64,000 nucleotides of DNA from CALDTK01 sp963837005. Its GTDB lineage: Bacteria; Bacteroidota; Bacteroidia; Chitinophagales; Saprospiraceae. Below are positions 36,143 through 45,114 of this stretch, piece after piece. The position numbers were made by a program, and so were the translations under genes. The stretch is taken from contig CAWIMC010000001.1 in the NCBI GenBank assembly GCA_963837005.1, positions 1,984,001-2,048,000 of the forward strand, in the 5' to 3' direction. Each line of letters begins with the position of its first letter. The first letter of the stretch is position 1. The notes beneath the pieces were generated by a model. That model made no database searches, was not told the origin of the DNA, and worked only from the letters and a program-made list of their open reading frames with translations.

Positions 36143-36871
36143 ATGCGCCTCCTGCCACTGTTTTTGTTCGCCTGCCTTGCTTTTGTACCCGTCGCCTGCC
36201 GTCCTCCCGCCGCGACTCCAGATCTGGGCACCCTCGTCCGTGTCCAGGCCTCCGGCGAAGTCGAAGTCCCGCCCGACGAGGCCAGCATCACCATCCGGCT
36301 CACGGGCTTGCGTCCGAACGCCCGCGCCGCCAAGGCCTACCTCATCGAGCAGGGCAACGCTTTGCGCGACACGCTTATCGAGTTTGGCGTACGCCCCTCC
36401 GACATCCAAACCCTCCACGTCGACCTCGAGCGCAGCTACGCCTGGCGCAACAATGCGCAGGTGTTCCAGGGCTATCGCGCCTCTACGTCGATGCAGGTGC
36501 TGATCAGCGACCTCTCTCGCCTCGACGAGATCTACGACCAGTTCCTCGACCGCCGCGAACTCGACACCTACGGACCTGCCTACGGCCACTCCGCCATTGA
36601 CAGCCTGCGCGGGGTCGCCTACCTCCGCGCCCTCGACCGGGCCGACGTGCTCGGGGAATCTCTGCGGGGACGCCTTTCGGCAAAACGAATGACCGTCCGC
36701 GCGATCAGCAACGTCGCACCGACCAGTGACCTCCAGCCCTACGATGCCTACGCCATGGAAGCCGCCCCAAGAGCTGTAGCCGTCGAGCAAACGGCCGCCC
36801 CGAGATTCGAAGTGAGTACCGGACAAATCAAGGTTCGCGCAGACCTCTACGTTGACTACGAGCTTCGTTGA
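36143..36871 (+). CDS. SIMPL (DUF541) lipoprotein
   Basis: 242 residues with lipobox FVPVAC (Cys about residue 19), then the SIMPL domain. It starts VRVQASGEVEVPPDEASITI, has a central GVRPSDIQTLHVDLERSY block, and ends with a beta strand KVRADLYVDYEL. SIMPL proteins are periplasmic or surface proteins related to mouse SIMPL and E. coli YggE, linked to stress tolerance. The T4-hairpin at 36672 encodes LSAK. Confidence 0.9.
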   Translation: MRLLPLFLFACLAFVPVACRPPAATPDLGTLVRVQASGEVEVPPDEASITIRLTGLRPNARAAKAYLIEQGNALRDTLIEFGVRPSDIQTLHVDLERSYAWRNNAQVFQGYRASTSMQVLISDLSRLDEIYDQFLDRRELDTYGPAYGHSAIDSLRGVAYLRALDRADVLGESLRGRLSAKRMTVRAISNVAPTSDLQPYDAYAMEAAPRAVAVEQTAAPRFEVSTGQIKVRADLYVDYELR

Positions 36872-36904
36872 GTCGCGGGGCCGATGCCCTGGGGTTATGC
36901 GCGC

Positions 36905-38671
36905 CTACAGTACGGCTGCTCGCCGGGACGGGACCAGTTCGCGGGCGAGTCCCGCGAGAAAACTAGGGTCGGGACAAAGGCTGGCCCACACGGCTCGCTC
37001 GGAGGGGTGGACCACTCCCGGAAAATCGCCCCAGTGGCCGACCAGGTCAAGAATCACCTGAAAGTGAAGGTGCGGCGGCCAGCCCCCGTTCTCGTCGGGC
37101 GCACCCGTTTTGGCGAAAGCCGCCCCGCCCGGAAGCTCCTTCCCCACCTGTAGCTCCTCGATAGACGCTTTGGAAAGATGGCCGTACAGCGTCCAAAACC
37201 GAAGCCGGTTGGGCTGCCCTCGCTCGAGCACCGGCACCGCCACCCGGTGCTCGAGCACGATCGTCGCGCCGTAGTCCCGCGCGTTGTCGTTTTGGCGAAA
37301 GCTGTGCACCCGCCCTGGGAAAGGCGCGTACACGTCCTCGCCCGCCGGACTCCATACGTCGAGCCCGACGTGGAGGCTGCGCCACTGAGGACCTTCGTTG
37401 CCGACCTCGCGAAAGAGGTCCGAACTATAGAACGGGCGTGTCTCGAAGTAGCCCCCGTAGCCGATGGCATCGGGACTGGTCCCGCTCATCAGTTCGCCGA
37501 CGTACTCTTCGAGGCGATCGAGGTCCGCGTAGGCCTGACGCGCCCCGGGCAGCGCATCGGCACCGACGTTGAAGTCGAGCGCAACCAACTCGCGGCCCCT
37601 CCACCGCACCACCGGCGCTAGCGTCGGCCGGCCCCCGAGCCACCGCACGAAGGTCTCGGCCACCGGGCATGCCGCCCAGCCCGCCGCTGCCCGAAGGACG
37701 TAGTGTGCCAGCCGCGGAGAAAGCTTCCGCAGGCGCTCCAACACCGTCCACGCCCGCTGCTCTCTCGCGGCAAGCAGAGCGTCGGTGATGCCCTCGCTCC
37801 GGCCCTGCGCAGCCAGCATGACCGTACTCAATAGTCGACCAATGATCAGCGGGTACAGCGCCAACAACTCCGTCTCCGACAGCGGATTTATCCCGGCGTA
37901 GCCCCGCACCACCGCCGCCATCGCGCCGAGAGGGTCAGGCATGTCCGTAGCTGCGGAGGCGCACGCAATCGCCAATTCCGTGATCGTATAGGTGTACACC
38001 GCGTCGCCGACGTCGGTGAGGCCCGCGATCCGCCAGCCCCCCTCTGCACGCTCGGTGACCAAAAGGTCGTCCTCGTGAACGTTCGCGCAACAGACCGAGC
38101 GCCGAAGGTCTTTGAGCATAGCCAGGTCAGCCTTGACGAGGAGGTCGAAGAAGTCTGTGGCGAGCGCTTGCTGCGGCGCCGTGAGGAGATGCATCGAACT
38201 CCTGTGCATCAGTGCATGACGCGGGTCGCGAGGACACCGGTAGTGCGCCGCGCCATCGTCAAAGCCTTCGAGTGCGCGACTGAGCTCACCGGCTACTCTC
38301 CCCCACTCTTCCAGGAGGAGCGTCGGCCGCTCAGTCAGCTCGCTCAGCGGTCGGCCTTTGACCCAGGTGAGGACTTGAAGCTTGCGCGTGTCGGCACCGT
38401 CGGCGATTTCGACGTAGGGATGCTGGTTTGCGGCGACCACGTTCTGCGGCGTGGCTATCAGGAGTGCGGCTTCCGCCAAAACCCGCCGCATCGACGCCCG
38501 GAAGGTCAACTCTTGCCGGGTGCGGGTCAAGTTGCCGAGCTTGATGCCGAACTGCTCACCGGAGCGAGTGTAAAGTCGGTAGTTGAGGTCGCGCTCGTCG
38601 GGGAGCACTTGCCACTGTCCGGTGAGGGCGTAGTGCGTTTGGACGAATCGGGAAAGGAGACTGAGGAGCAT
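36905..38671 (-). CDS. Phosphotransferase-M23 fusion lacking an aminotransferase
   Basis: 588 residues. Residues about 20-300 are an aminoglycoside-phosphotransferase-like fold (LTDVGDAVYTYTITELAIAC matches the family's IDFGD...ELAIA block). Residues about 400-570 are an M23 peptidase-like domain (SLHVGLDVWSPAG and HLHFQ). In known proteins these two are followed by a class III aminotransferase; here the protein stops after M23. The kinase catalytic loop, expected HGDxxxxN, reads NVHEDDLLVT and lacks the metal-binding Asn. No signal peptide is seen, so a murein substrate is unlikely. Confidence 0.8.
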   Translation of the reverse strand: MLLSLLSRFVQTHYALTGQWQVLPDERDLNYRLYTRSGEQFGIKLGNLTRTRQELTFRASMRRVLAEAALLIATPQNVVAANQHPYVEIADGADTRKLQVLTWVKGRPLSELTERPTLLLEEWGRVAGELSRALEGFDDGAAHYRCPRDPRHALMHRSSMHLLTAPQQALATDFFDLLVKADLAMLKDLRRSVCCANVHEDDLLVTERAEGGWRIAGLTDVGDAVYTYTITELAIACASAATDMPDPLGAMAAVVRGYAGINPLSETELLALYPLIIGRLLSTVMLAAQGRSEGITDALLAAREQRAWTVLERLRKLSPRLAHYVLRAAAGWAACPVAETFVRWLGGRPTLAPVVRWRGRELVALDFNVGADALPGARQAYADLDRLEEYVGELMSGTSPDAIGYGGYFETRPFYSSDLFREVGNEGPQWRSLHVGLDVWSPAGEDVYAPFPGRVHSFRQNDNARDYGATIVLEHRVAVPVLERGQPNRLRFWTLYGHLSKASIEELQVGKELPGGAAFAKTGAPDENGGWPPHLHFQVILDLVGHWGDFPGVVHPSERAVWASLCPDPSFLAGLARELVPSRRAAVL

Positions 38672-38709
38672 ACAAACGGGCCGGAGGGTAGAGGACGGTG
38701 GGTTAAACG

Positions 38710-38717
38710 TACATTGC
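38710..38717 (+). promoter_or_regulatory. Candidate -7 box for the Dabb lipoprotein
   Basis: TACATTGC lies 4 nt before the ATG at 38722. It fits the leaderless pattern seen elsewhere in the window. Confidence 0.35.
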
Positions 38718-38721
38718 TGGC

Positions 38722-39192
38722 ATGTCTACACGAGCCATTAAGTTGTTAGCAAGCGCCACCATAGCCCTTGCCCTCTCGACCGTCGCGTGCGGTCCCGACC
38801 AAATGAATCCGCCGGAGTACACGGCCGCCGCCACGCTGATCGCGGGCGAGTCGACCGCAATAGAGGGAGCTGCGCTGCCCGACGAGGTCTTGCGTCACAT
38901 TGTGACCTTCAAGTTTAAGGACAGCGCCCCTGGAGCTACCGTTGGCGAGATCACACGACGCTTCGGGTTGCTGCAAGACTCCATCCCTGGTATCTTGGCC
39001 TACGAACACGGTGTCAACAACAGCCCTGAAGGCCTGAACAAGGGCCTCGACCACATCTACCAGCTCACCTTCGAGAGTGCGGCGGCGCGGGATGCCTACC
39101 TGCCGCACCCGGCGCACGAACGATTTGTGGCCTTGTTGGGCGACGTGGTGGAAGATGTGATGGTGGTGGATTATTGGGGGGCGGGACGGTGA
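38722..39192 (+). CDS. Dabb-domain (stress-responsive A/B barrel) lipoprotein
   Basis: 156 residues. The N-terminus is a lipoprotein signal (ALALSTVAC). The C-terminal 100 residues form a dimeric alpha/beta barrel domain: LRHIVTFKFKDSAPG, YEHGVNNSPEGLNKGLDHIY and YLPHPAHERFV are classic Dabb landmarks. Stand-alone Dabb proteins are mostly cytoplasmic; an exported lipidated form is common in Bacteroidota. Enzymatic function is unknown. Confidence 0.9.
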   Translation: MSTRAIKLLASATIALALSTVACGPDQMNPPEYTAAATLIAGESTAIEGAALPDEVLRHIVTFKFKDSAPGATVGEITRRFGLLQDSIPGILAYEHGVNNSPEGLNKGLDHIYQLTFESAAARDAYLPHPAHERFVALLGDVVEDVMVVDYWGAGR

Positions 39193-39209
39193 GGGGGAAT
39201 AGTCTTACC

Positions 39210-39710
39210 TCAGCCATTCTCCAGGACGTATAGTAAGCGTTCAGTCCCCGCTAACTCAACGAAACCTCTTTGCAGAAAGTAGCTTTTGGAAGCTGCCGTT
39301 AGAGGATCGGTAACGACGCCAAAGCACGGACCAACTTCTTCGTCGATGCGGCGCGCATCCCGGATGCACTTATTGAGGAGGACTTCGCCAATATTTTGTC
39401 CGCCGAACTCAAGGTCCACGCCTAACCAAGCCAACAGAAGCGCGACCATCTCCCCGCGCTTCGAGAAGCCCTTCATCAATCGGGACTCTTGACGCCTAAG
39501 CTCCTCAATAGTGATTTGGACCAACTTCACAGACGCAAACCCTACGATTCTATTGGCTTCGTCGACGAGCAGCCAGGTGTTGAGATTTCGATTCCTGTCG
39601 TGCTGACCCGCCTCCCGCTGTAGATACCGATTGACACGAGGTTCACCACAGTCAAAAGACGATCGATCAAACCGTTTGTCTAACCGCTGAAATTTGAACC
39701 GTGTCGTCAT
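39210..39710 (-). CDS. GNAT acetyltransferase toxin, TacT-like
   Basis: 166 residues with a GNAT fold. FDCGEPRVNRYLQREA at the N-terminus and the acetyl-CoA block in LGVDLEFGGQNIGEVLLNKCI are typical of TacT-type toxins, which acetylate aminoacyl-tRNA. It is paired with an upstream DUF1778-type antitoxin whose 3' end it overlaps by 44 nt, the expected order for this toxin-antitoxin class. The normal acetyl-CoA motif RxxGxG/A is loose here (GGQNIG). Confidence 0.88.
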   Translation of the reverse strand: MTTRFKFQRLDKRFDRSSFDCGEPRVNRYLQREAGQHDRNRNLNTWLLVDEANRIVGFASVKLVQITIEELRRQESRLMKGFSKRGEMVALLLAWLGVDLEFGGQNIGEVLLNKCIRDARRIDEEVGPCFGVVTDPLTAASKSYFLQRGFVELAGTERLLYVLENG

Positions 39711-39981
39711 CGAGGAAGAGTTTGTCGGAGCGCTCTAACATAGCGCGAGCCCGCTCATTCGGCCGGGGATTCGCAAGCATCTCCAGTATCTGCTCCTGCG
39801 CCTCCTTCGGCAACTTGATGATCTCCATCCGCGACGTCATCGCGTCCACCTTGTCGAGCGCAGCTTGGATGATGAAGTCGGACATGGACTTGAAGCCGGC
39901 GGCCTTGGCGGCGTTAGCGATCAGCGTCTTGACGGCGGGGTCGAGGCGGAGGTCGACGCGGGCGGTGTTGGAGGCGGACAT
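39667..39981 (-). CDS. DUF1778 ribbon-helix-helix antitoxin, TacA-like
   Basis: 104 residues. The N-terminal RHH DNA-binding domain is ARVDLRLDPAVKTLIANAAK followed by SMSDFIIQAAL. The C-terminal half would wrap the toxin. ATG 39981 is preferred because it starts the RHH and lies 4 nt after a consensus -7 box. Autoregulation is suggested by an inverted repeat overlapping that promoter. Expected to neutralise the downstream acetyltransferase. Confidence 0.88.
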   Translation of the reverse strand: MSASNTARVDLRLDPAVKTLIANAAKAAGFKSMSDFIIQAALDKVDAMTSRMEIIKLPKEAQEQILEMLANPRPNERARAMLERSDKLFLDDDTVQISAVRQTV

Positions 39982-39985
39982 GCCG

Positions 39986-40009
39986 CAAATGTACGGAAGA
40001 TATCCGTAC
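39986..40009 (-). promoter_or_regulatory. TacA-like promoter with overlapping operator
   Basis: TACATTTG (39986-39993, minus strand) is a perfect TAnnTTTG -7 element. It overlaps an exact inverted repeat GTACGGA-agata-TCCGTAC (39991-40009), a good operator for an RHH antitoxin dimer pair. Confidence 0.6.
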
Positions 40010-40066
40010 GCAGTTTCTGGAAAATTGACGGACATCAGCGCGATCTGCGCGCGCCATCCAATCACC

Positions 40067-41096
40067 TCAATAACTGTGCTCATCCAGCACCACCTTCCCC
40101 CTGAAAGTGTAGAACACAAAGCCCGTATACGACAACACCAGCGGCCCGCCGATCGCCACGACGATCAGCATGTAGCTCAGGGCCCGCTTCGAGGCGGCGG
40201 CATTGTAGATCGTGAGGGTGCCGGTCTCCTCGAGGGTCGAGGCCGCGAGGACGGGGAACTGCCGCAGCGCCACCGTCGCGAGCAACAGCACTATGCTCAC
40301 GCCCGAGGTCACGAAGGCGAGCCGGTAGCGGCGGCGACGCGTGAGTTGGGGTACGGCCAAGACCGCGATTACCGCCAGGCCAGCGAGGAGCAACCACCCT
40401 GGGTTTTCCCGAAAGGGGACCGCGATCTCCGGATGGAAAATCAGGATGTACCCCGTCAAGAGCCCAAAGCTGATCAGCCAGTTGAGTTGCGCCCGCCGGA
40501 TCAACAGCGTGAGCCGCGTGAAGAGCCGCCCCTCTGTCTTCATACTGAGGTATAGCGCCCCGTGCAGGGCGCAGGCGGCCAGCGTAGCGAGACCCGTGAG
40601 CAGGGCCATCGGGTTGAAGAAGTCCAGCGTCGTGCCGCGGTAGACGAAATTCTCGTCGAGCGGGAGCCCCAGGAGGATGTTGCCCAGTACCACCCCCAGC
40701 GCAAACGCCAGCCCGATGCTCGTGACCGCGTACACCCAATCCCAGGTCTTGCGCCACGTGAGGCTCGGTTCTTTGCTCCGAAATTCGATGCTCACCGCTC
40801 GCAAGATGAGCAGAAAAAGAAAGAGCATGAAACGGGATATAAAACGCCGAAAACAAACTCGCGTAAGCCTCCGGGAAGCCCGCGAAGAGCGCCCCACCCC
40901 CGATCACGAGCCAGACCTCGTTGCCGTCCCACACCGGCCCGATCGCATTGAGCGCCACGCGGCGACTCTCCTCCTTGCGTAAGAAGAGGTGCATCGCGCC
41001 CGCCCCAAAATCGAAACCGTCGAGCACGGCGTAGCCCGCGAATAGCAGCACGACCACCAGGAACCAAAGGACTTCGTAATCGATACCGAAAAGCAT
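40067..41096 (-). pseudogene. cydB: Cytochrome bd oxidase subunit II, frameshifted
   Basis: The N-terminal part runs from ATG 41096 (MLFGIDYEVLWFLVVVLLFA, ALNAIGPVWDGNEVWLV) and the rest continues in another frame to 40067 (ILRAVSIEFRSKEPSLTW, ending DEHSY). The switch occurs after FSAFYIPF. Removing one G at 40829 (plus strand) restores ...YIPFMLFLFLLILRAVSIEF and a 342-residue protein of normal length. CydB is the second membrane subunit of the quinol oxidase with CydA, encoded just upstream. Either the gene is broken or the assembly has a one-base error; the otherwise intact sequence on both sides favours an error or a very recent mutation. Confidence 0.85.
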
Positions 41097-41111
41097 GAGG
41101 GAGTGTGTTTG

Positions 41112-41209
41112 GGTTGTTTGATTGATTGATTATTTGTTGTTTGGTGGCGGTACGACGGGCCGCTTGAACGGCAAACCAATCAATCAAATAACCATCCAAC
41201 CAAACAACC
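41112..41209. repeat. Intergenic skewed inverted repeat between cydA and cydB
   Basis: GGTTGTTTGATTGATTGATT at 41112 onward faces its approximate reverse complement ending ...CCATCCAACCAAACAACC near 41209, with a 27-nt GC-rich loop. It begins 3 nt after the cydA stop on the transcribed strand. It is the same kind of element as at 339 and 50721. Confidence 0.8.
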
Positions 41210-41212
41210 CTC

Positions 41213-42628
41213 CTACCGCCCCGCCACCGCATCCGCGATGTCCGAAGTCAGCGGCCGGTGTGCGCCAGCGTCGTCGTCGTCGGGGTCCTCGCCGGGGCCG
41301 TGTTTGATTTTCTTGTTGACGAGGTAGACGAAGAGGAAAAACAGCAGTGCGTAGATGAGCGTGAAGCCGATGAGGCTGAACAGTACCTGCTCGGCGACGA
41401 CGGCCTCGCTGAGGGCGTCGGAAGTGCGCAGGTGCCCGTACACGACCCAGGGCTGACGACCCATCTCGGCGGCGTACCAGCCGGTTTGGTTGGCGACCTG
41501 CGGCAGGAGGACTCCCCATACCAGCGCCCACCCGAAGAGTCGCTGCCATTTCGGGCTTCCGCCAAAACTTGCCACGTCGAGGCGCCCCTTCCACTGGAGC
41601 CAGGCGGCGACGAGGAGCAGGCCGATCATCGCCATCCCGCAGGCGACCATGATGTGGTAGAACTGGAAGATCGCGTTCGGGGCATCTGGGATCTCGTCGG
41701 GCGGGAAGTCGTTGAGCCCGGTGTAGACGTGGTTCGGGTCGCCCTCGAGCAGGAGGCCGACGCCCCCGGGGATGGACAGGTCGTAGGTCTCGCGGGCGTC
41801 GGTGTTGACCCAGCCGAGGAGGCCGAGATTCATCGGGCCGGTCTCCCAGTGGCCCTCGATGGCGGCGAGTTTGGCGGGCTGGTACTCGGCGACGACCTCG
41901 ACCTGGAGGTGCCCGATGGCCGGCTGCACCAGGGCGCACACCAGCGCGATGGGCACGGCGACGCGCAGGGCGTTTTGCGAAAGCGCCACGTGCCTATCCC
42001 TCAGAAGATAGTAGGTGTGGACACTGATGACGAGCATCGCGCCCGCCAGGAAGGCGCCGTTCCAGACGTGGAGGATGCGCTCGACGCTCGACGGGTTGAA
42101 GACCATCGCCCAGAAGTCGATGATCTCCGCGCGGGCGTCCATGCCCTCGCCGACGATGTGGTAGCCGGCCGGGGTCTGCTGCCAGGAGTTGGCCACCACG
42201 ATCCAGATGGCCGAGAACATCGACCCGAGGAAGACCCCGACCGTGGCGAAGAAGTGGACCGGGCGACTCACGCGGTTCCACCCGAAGAGCAGAATCCCGA
42301 GGAAGCCCGACTCGAGCGCGAAGGCGAACACGCCCTCCGCCGCGAGCGCCGAGCCGAACACATCCCCGACGTAGCGCGAGTACACCGCCCAGTTGGTGCC
42401 GAACTCGAACTCCATGACGATGCCCGTGGCCACGCCGAGCCCGAAGGTCACCGCGAAGATCTTCGTCCAGAACCGCGCGAGGATGTGGTAGTCCTCCCGG
42501 CCCTTCCACAGCGACATGCCCTCGAAGGCGACCATCAGCAGGCCGAGCCCGATGGACAGCGGCGGGTAGATGTAGTGGAACGCGATAGTGAAGGCGAACT
42601 GGATCCGGGAGAGGATTTCGACATCCAT
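41213..42628 (-). CDS. cydA: Cytochrome bd-type quinol oxidase subunit I
   Basis: 471 residues, multi-pass membrane protein. The N-terminal SRIQFAFTIAFHYIYPPLS carries the His ligand (H18). Other marks are EFEFGTNWAVYSRYVGDVFG and GWYAAEMGRQPWVVYG. The quinol-binding loop is short, as in cyanide-insensitive (CIO) types. With CydB it reduces oxygen using quinol under low oxygen. ATG 42628 gives MDVEILSRIQF. Two T4-hairpin elements occur in the second half. Confidence 0.95.
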   Translation of the reverse strand: MDVEILSRIQFAFTIAFHYIYPPLSIGLGLLMVAFEGMSLWKGREDYHILARFWTKIFAVTFGLGVATGIVMEFEFGTNWAVYSRYVGDVFGSALAAEGVFAFALESGFLGILLFGWNRVSRPVHFFATVGVFLGSMFSAIWIVVANSWQQTPAGYHIVGEGMDARAEIIDFWAMVFNPSSVERILHVWNGAFLAGAMLVISVHTYYLLRDRHVALSQNALRVAVPIALVCALVQPAIGHLQVEVVAEYQPAKLAAIEGHWETGPMNLGLLGWVNTDARETYDLSIPGGVGLLLEGDPNHVYTGLNDFPPDEIPDAPNAIFQFYHIMVACGMAMIGLLLVAAWLQWKGRLDVASFGGSPKWQRLFGWALVWGVLLPQVANQTGWYAAEMGRQPWVVYGHLRTSDALSEAVVAEQVLFSLIGFTLIYALLFFLFVYLVNKKIKHGPGEDPDDDDAGAHRPLTSDIADAVAGR

Positions 42629-42695
42629 GGCGTTGCGTGTGGATTGGTAGTCCGTAAGTTGTAGTCCACAAACTGCCTACGCAAACCGCGGGCTT

Positions 42696-42976
42696 AGCTT
42701 ACATCCATTCTAAACTCCCTGCCGATTGACGGCCGCCACACCGACGCTCGCGCGCAGCGTACCCAATCCAACCCCCCAGGACTTCTTCTCCAACCTGCGG
42801 CCGCCACACCGTTCCTCGGCGCCACGTACCGACGACGCCCCCGGGAGCGCCGCCGGTCAGGCGCGCGGAACTTCCCCCTCCGCAGAGCGTTCCAGCTTAC
42901 ATCCATTCTAAACTCCCTGCCGATTGACGGCCGCCACACCGACGCTCGGGCGCAGCGTACCCAATCCCACCCCCGC
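42696..42976. repeat. Two 80-bp direct repeats upstream of sulP
   Basis: AGCTTACATCCATTCTAAAC-initiated copies start at 42696 and 42894 (198 bp apart). Each runs for about 80 bp with one or two differences (for example CTCGCGCGC against CTCGGGCGC). They lie in the 463-bp gap between the divergent cydA and sulP genes, which has no credible gene. Possible uses are paired regulator sites or remnants of a mobile element. Confidence 0.85.
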
Positions 42977-43091
42977 GCCGTTCCTTTAGGCCACGTACAT
43001 AGCGCCCCGCTGGCTGGAGCCCCTCGAACGGGGCAACCTCCGCGGCAGCACATTCGACAATTCAATACTTTACCCTTCAACAATTGCCCTA

Positions 43092-44834
43092 GTGCGCCGC
43101 CGCCTCTTCCCTTTCCTCGACTGGGTACCCACCTATCAACGGGCCTGGCTCAAGGGCGACCTGACCGCCGGTATCACTACCGGCGTCATGCTCATCCCGC
43201 AGGGCATGGCGTACGCTATGATCGCGGGACTGCCGGCGGTGTACGGACTCTACGCGAGCCTAGTGCCGCCAGCAGTGTACGCCATCTTTGGGACCTCGCG
43301 GCGCCTCGCCGTCGGACCGGTGGCCATGGACTCACTCCTAGTGGCCTCGGCACTGGGGACACTCTCGCTCGTCGAACCCGGGCAGTACATCGCGGCGGCG
43401 GTCTTTATGGCGCTGATCGTAGGCACCATTCAATTGGTGCTGGGCGCCTTCAAAATGGGCTTTATCGCCAATTTTCTGTCGCGACCTGTCTTGAGCGGCT
43501 TTACCTCGGCGGCGGCCATTATCATTGGTATCTCGCAAATCCGGTACGTGCTTGGCGTAAAGATTCAGGGCTCGTCGCGCTTTCACGAGATTGGTTGGCG
43601 GACCTGGCAGGCGCTGCCAGAGGCCAACTACTACGCGATTGGGGTGGGCCTGGCGACGCTGGCCATCATCATGATCTTGAAGCGTTTTGCGCGCGGGATA
43701 CCGTCGGCACTGGTCGTAGTGGCGCTCGGAACGACCATCGTGGCGCTGCTAGGGTGGGACTCGACGGGGCTGCCAATCGTTGGAGAGATTCCGGCGGGCC
43801 TGCCGCAGGTCATCGTACCAGGCTTTAAATCGGGACTGCTACAGTCGCTGCTGCCACTGGCCTTGACGCTGGCGCTGGTTGGCTTTGCCGAGTCGATCGC
43901 AATCGCGAAAGCGTCGCAGGAGCGGGTTCCGGACCACAAGGTGGACGCCAATCAGGAGTTGGTCGCACTCGGAATGTCAAACGTGGTCGGGTCGGTATTT
44001 CAGTCCTACGCCTCGACGGCGAGCTTTTCGCGCTCTGTCATCAATGAGGAGGCTGGCGCCAAAACACCCCTGGCGAGTGTTTTCACGGCAGTGCTGATTG
44101 GGTTGACGCTGCTGTTCCTAACGCCGCTGTTTTACTACTTGCCGGAGGCGGTCTTGGGCGCCATTATTTTCGCTGCGGTTGGGAAGCTAATTGACGTGAG
44201 CTACGCGGTTCAGCTCTGGCGTGACAATAAGGTCGAAGCAGCCATCTTGCTACTCACCTTCCTGGTGACGCTTACCGTCGGCATGGTGCAGGGAATTCTG
44301 GCGGGTATGTTCGTGTCACTGGCCTGGACAGTGTACCAGATCTCGACGCCACACATCGCGGAGATCGGGCGCGTCCGTGACACGGACTACTTCCGCAACA
44401 TCAACCGCTTCAAGGATGATATCGTGGTGCGGCCGGACGTGTTGATGTTCCGCTTCGACGCCCCCATCTTCTTCGGGAATGCGGGCTATTTCGAGGAGGA
44501 ACTACTCACCAAAGTCAGGCGGCGCGGAGACGACCTCAAGACTGTTGTCATTAACTCGGAGGCCATTACCTACATCGACTCCACGGCCCAGCACATGCTT
44601 TTGGCGCTTATCGCAAAACTTCAGGCGCAGGGACTCCGCATCGTCATCAGTGGGGCCATCGGGCCGGTGCGTGAGACGATCCACCGCGGGCCAATCGGGG
44701 CCTCAATCGGCGAAGAAGCCATGTTCGTTCGTAGCTCGGAGGTCATGGACCACATTGACGGCGTCTGTGATCGTTCGGAGATGTCGCGCAAGGTCGCCCT
44801 CGAGGGCCGGCTCCAAACCTATCCGAAACCCTGA
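43092..44834 (+). CDS. SulP family anion permease with STAS domain
   Basis: 580 residues with 10-12 membrane spans. Family signatures are LTAGITTGVMLIPQGMAYA, the GLYASLVPP block and FSRSVINEEAGAKTPLAS. A C-terminal STAS domain follows from about residue 450, with AITYIDSTAQHMLLAL at its phosphorylation/interaction helix. It transports sulfate, bicarbonate or similar anions. GTG 43092 is the only sensible start. The neighbouring metallo-beta-lactamase/rhodanese gene suggests a link to sulfur traffic, which is inference. Confidence 0.92.
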   Translation: MRRRLFPFLDWVPTYQRAWLKGDLTAGITTGVMLIPQGMAYAMIAGLPAVYGLYASLVPPAVYAIFGTSRRLAVGPVAMDSLLVASALGTLSLVEPGQYIAAAVFMALIVGTIQLVLGAFKMGFIANFLSRPVLSGFTSAAAIIIGISQIRYVLGVKIQGSSRFHEIGWRTWQALPEANYYAIGVGLATLAIIMILKRFARGIPSALVVVALGTTIVALLGWDSTGLPIVGEIPAGLPQVIVPGFKSGLLQSLLPLALTLALVGFAESIAIAKASQERVPDHKVDANQELVALGMSNVVGSVFQSYASTASFSRSVINEEAGAKTPLASVFTAVLIGLTLLFLTPLFYYLPEAVLGAIIFAAVGKLIDVSYAVQLWRDNKVEAAILLLTFLVTLTVGMVQGILAGMFVSLAWTVYQISTPHIAEIGRVRDTDYFRNINRFKDDIVVRPDVLMFRFDAPIFFGNAGYFEEELLTKVRRRGDDLKTVVINSEAITYIDSTAQHMLLALIAKLQAQGLRIVISGAIGPVRETIHRGPIGASIGEEAMFVRSSEVMDHIDGVCDRSEMSRKVALEGRLQTYPKP

Positions 44835-44854
44835 CCCCCTACCACGAACACTAA

Positions 44855-44996
44855 GCCGAGCCCCCCCACACTATTGGCAAGCCCCGCCAGCCGAACACGA
44901 CACTACCAGCCAGCGACAGCCGAGCCCCCCCTCACTACTGGCAAGCCCCGCCAGCCGAGCACGACACTACCAGCCAGCGACAGCCAAGCCCCCCCG
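44855..44996. repeat. 64-bp tandem repeat, about 2.2 copies
   Basis: Units beginning GCCGAGCCCCCC at 44855 and 44919, and GCCAAGCCCCCC at 44983, share ...TGGCAAGCCCCGCCAGCCGA...CACGACACTACCAGCCAGCG. It is C-rich on this strand and lies 20 bp after the sulP stop. Confidence 0.85.
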
Positions 44997-45050
44997 CAAA
45001 GCAACCCTCCGCGGCTTAGCAAAGGGGCCCCTTAACCCCATTGCACGCTG

Positions 45051-45092
45051 CGTTCAAAAACCCGCGTTCAAAAACCCGCGTTCAAATCACCC
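45051..45092. repeat. 14-bp tandem repeat, three copies
   Basis: CGTTCAAAAACCCG at 45051 and 45065 and a diverged third copy at 45079 (CGTTCAAATCACCC). It lies 22 bp before the start of the metallo-beta-lactamase gene and could space or regulate its promoter. Confidence 0.75.
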
Positions 45093-45114
45093 CCCATCCA
45101 ACCCTCCCCACCCC

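Noticed and set aside
41258..42664. A 468-codon open frame on the plus strand
   Set aside because: It is antisense to cydA, with composition typical of a mirrored GC-rich gene and no domains.
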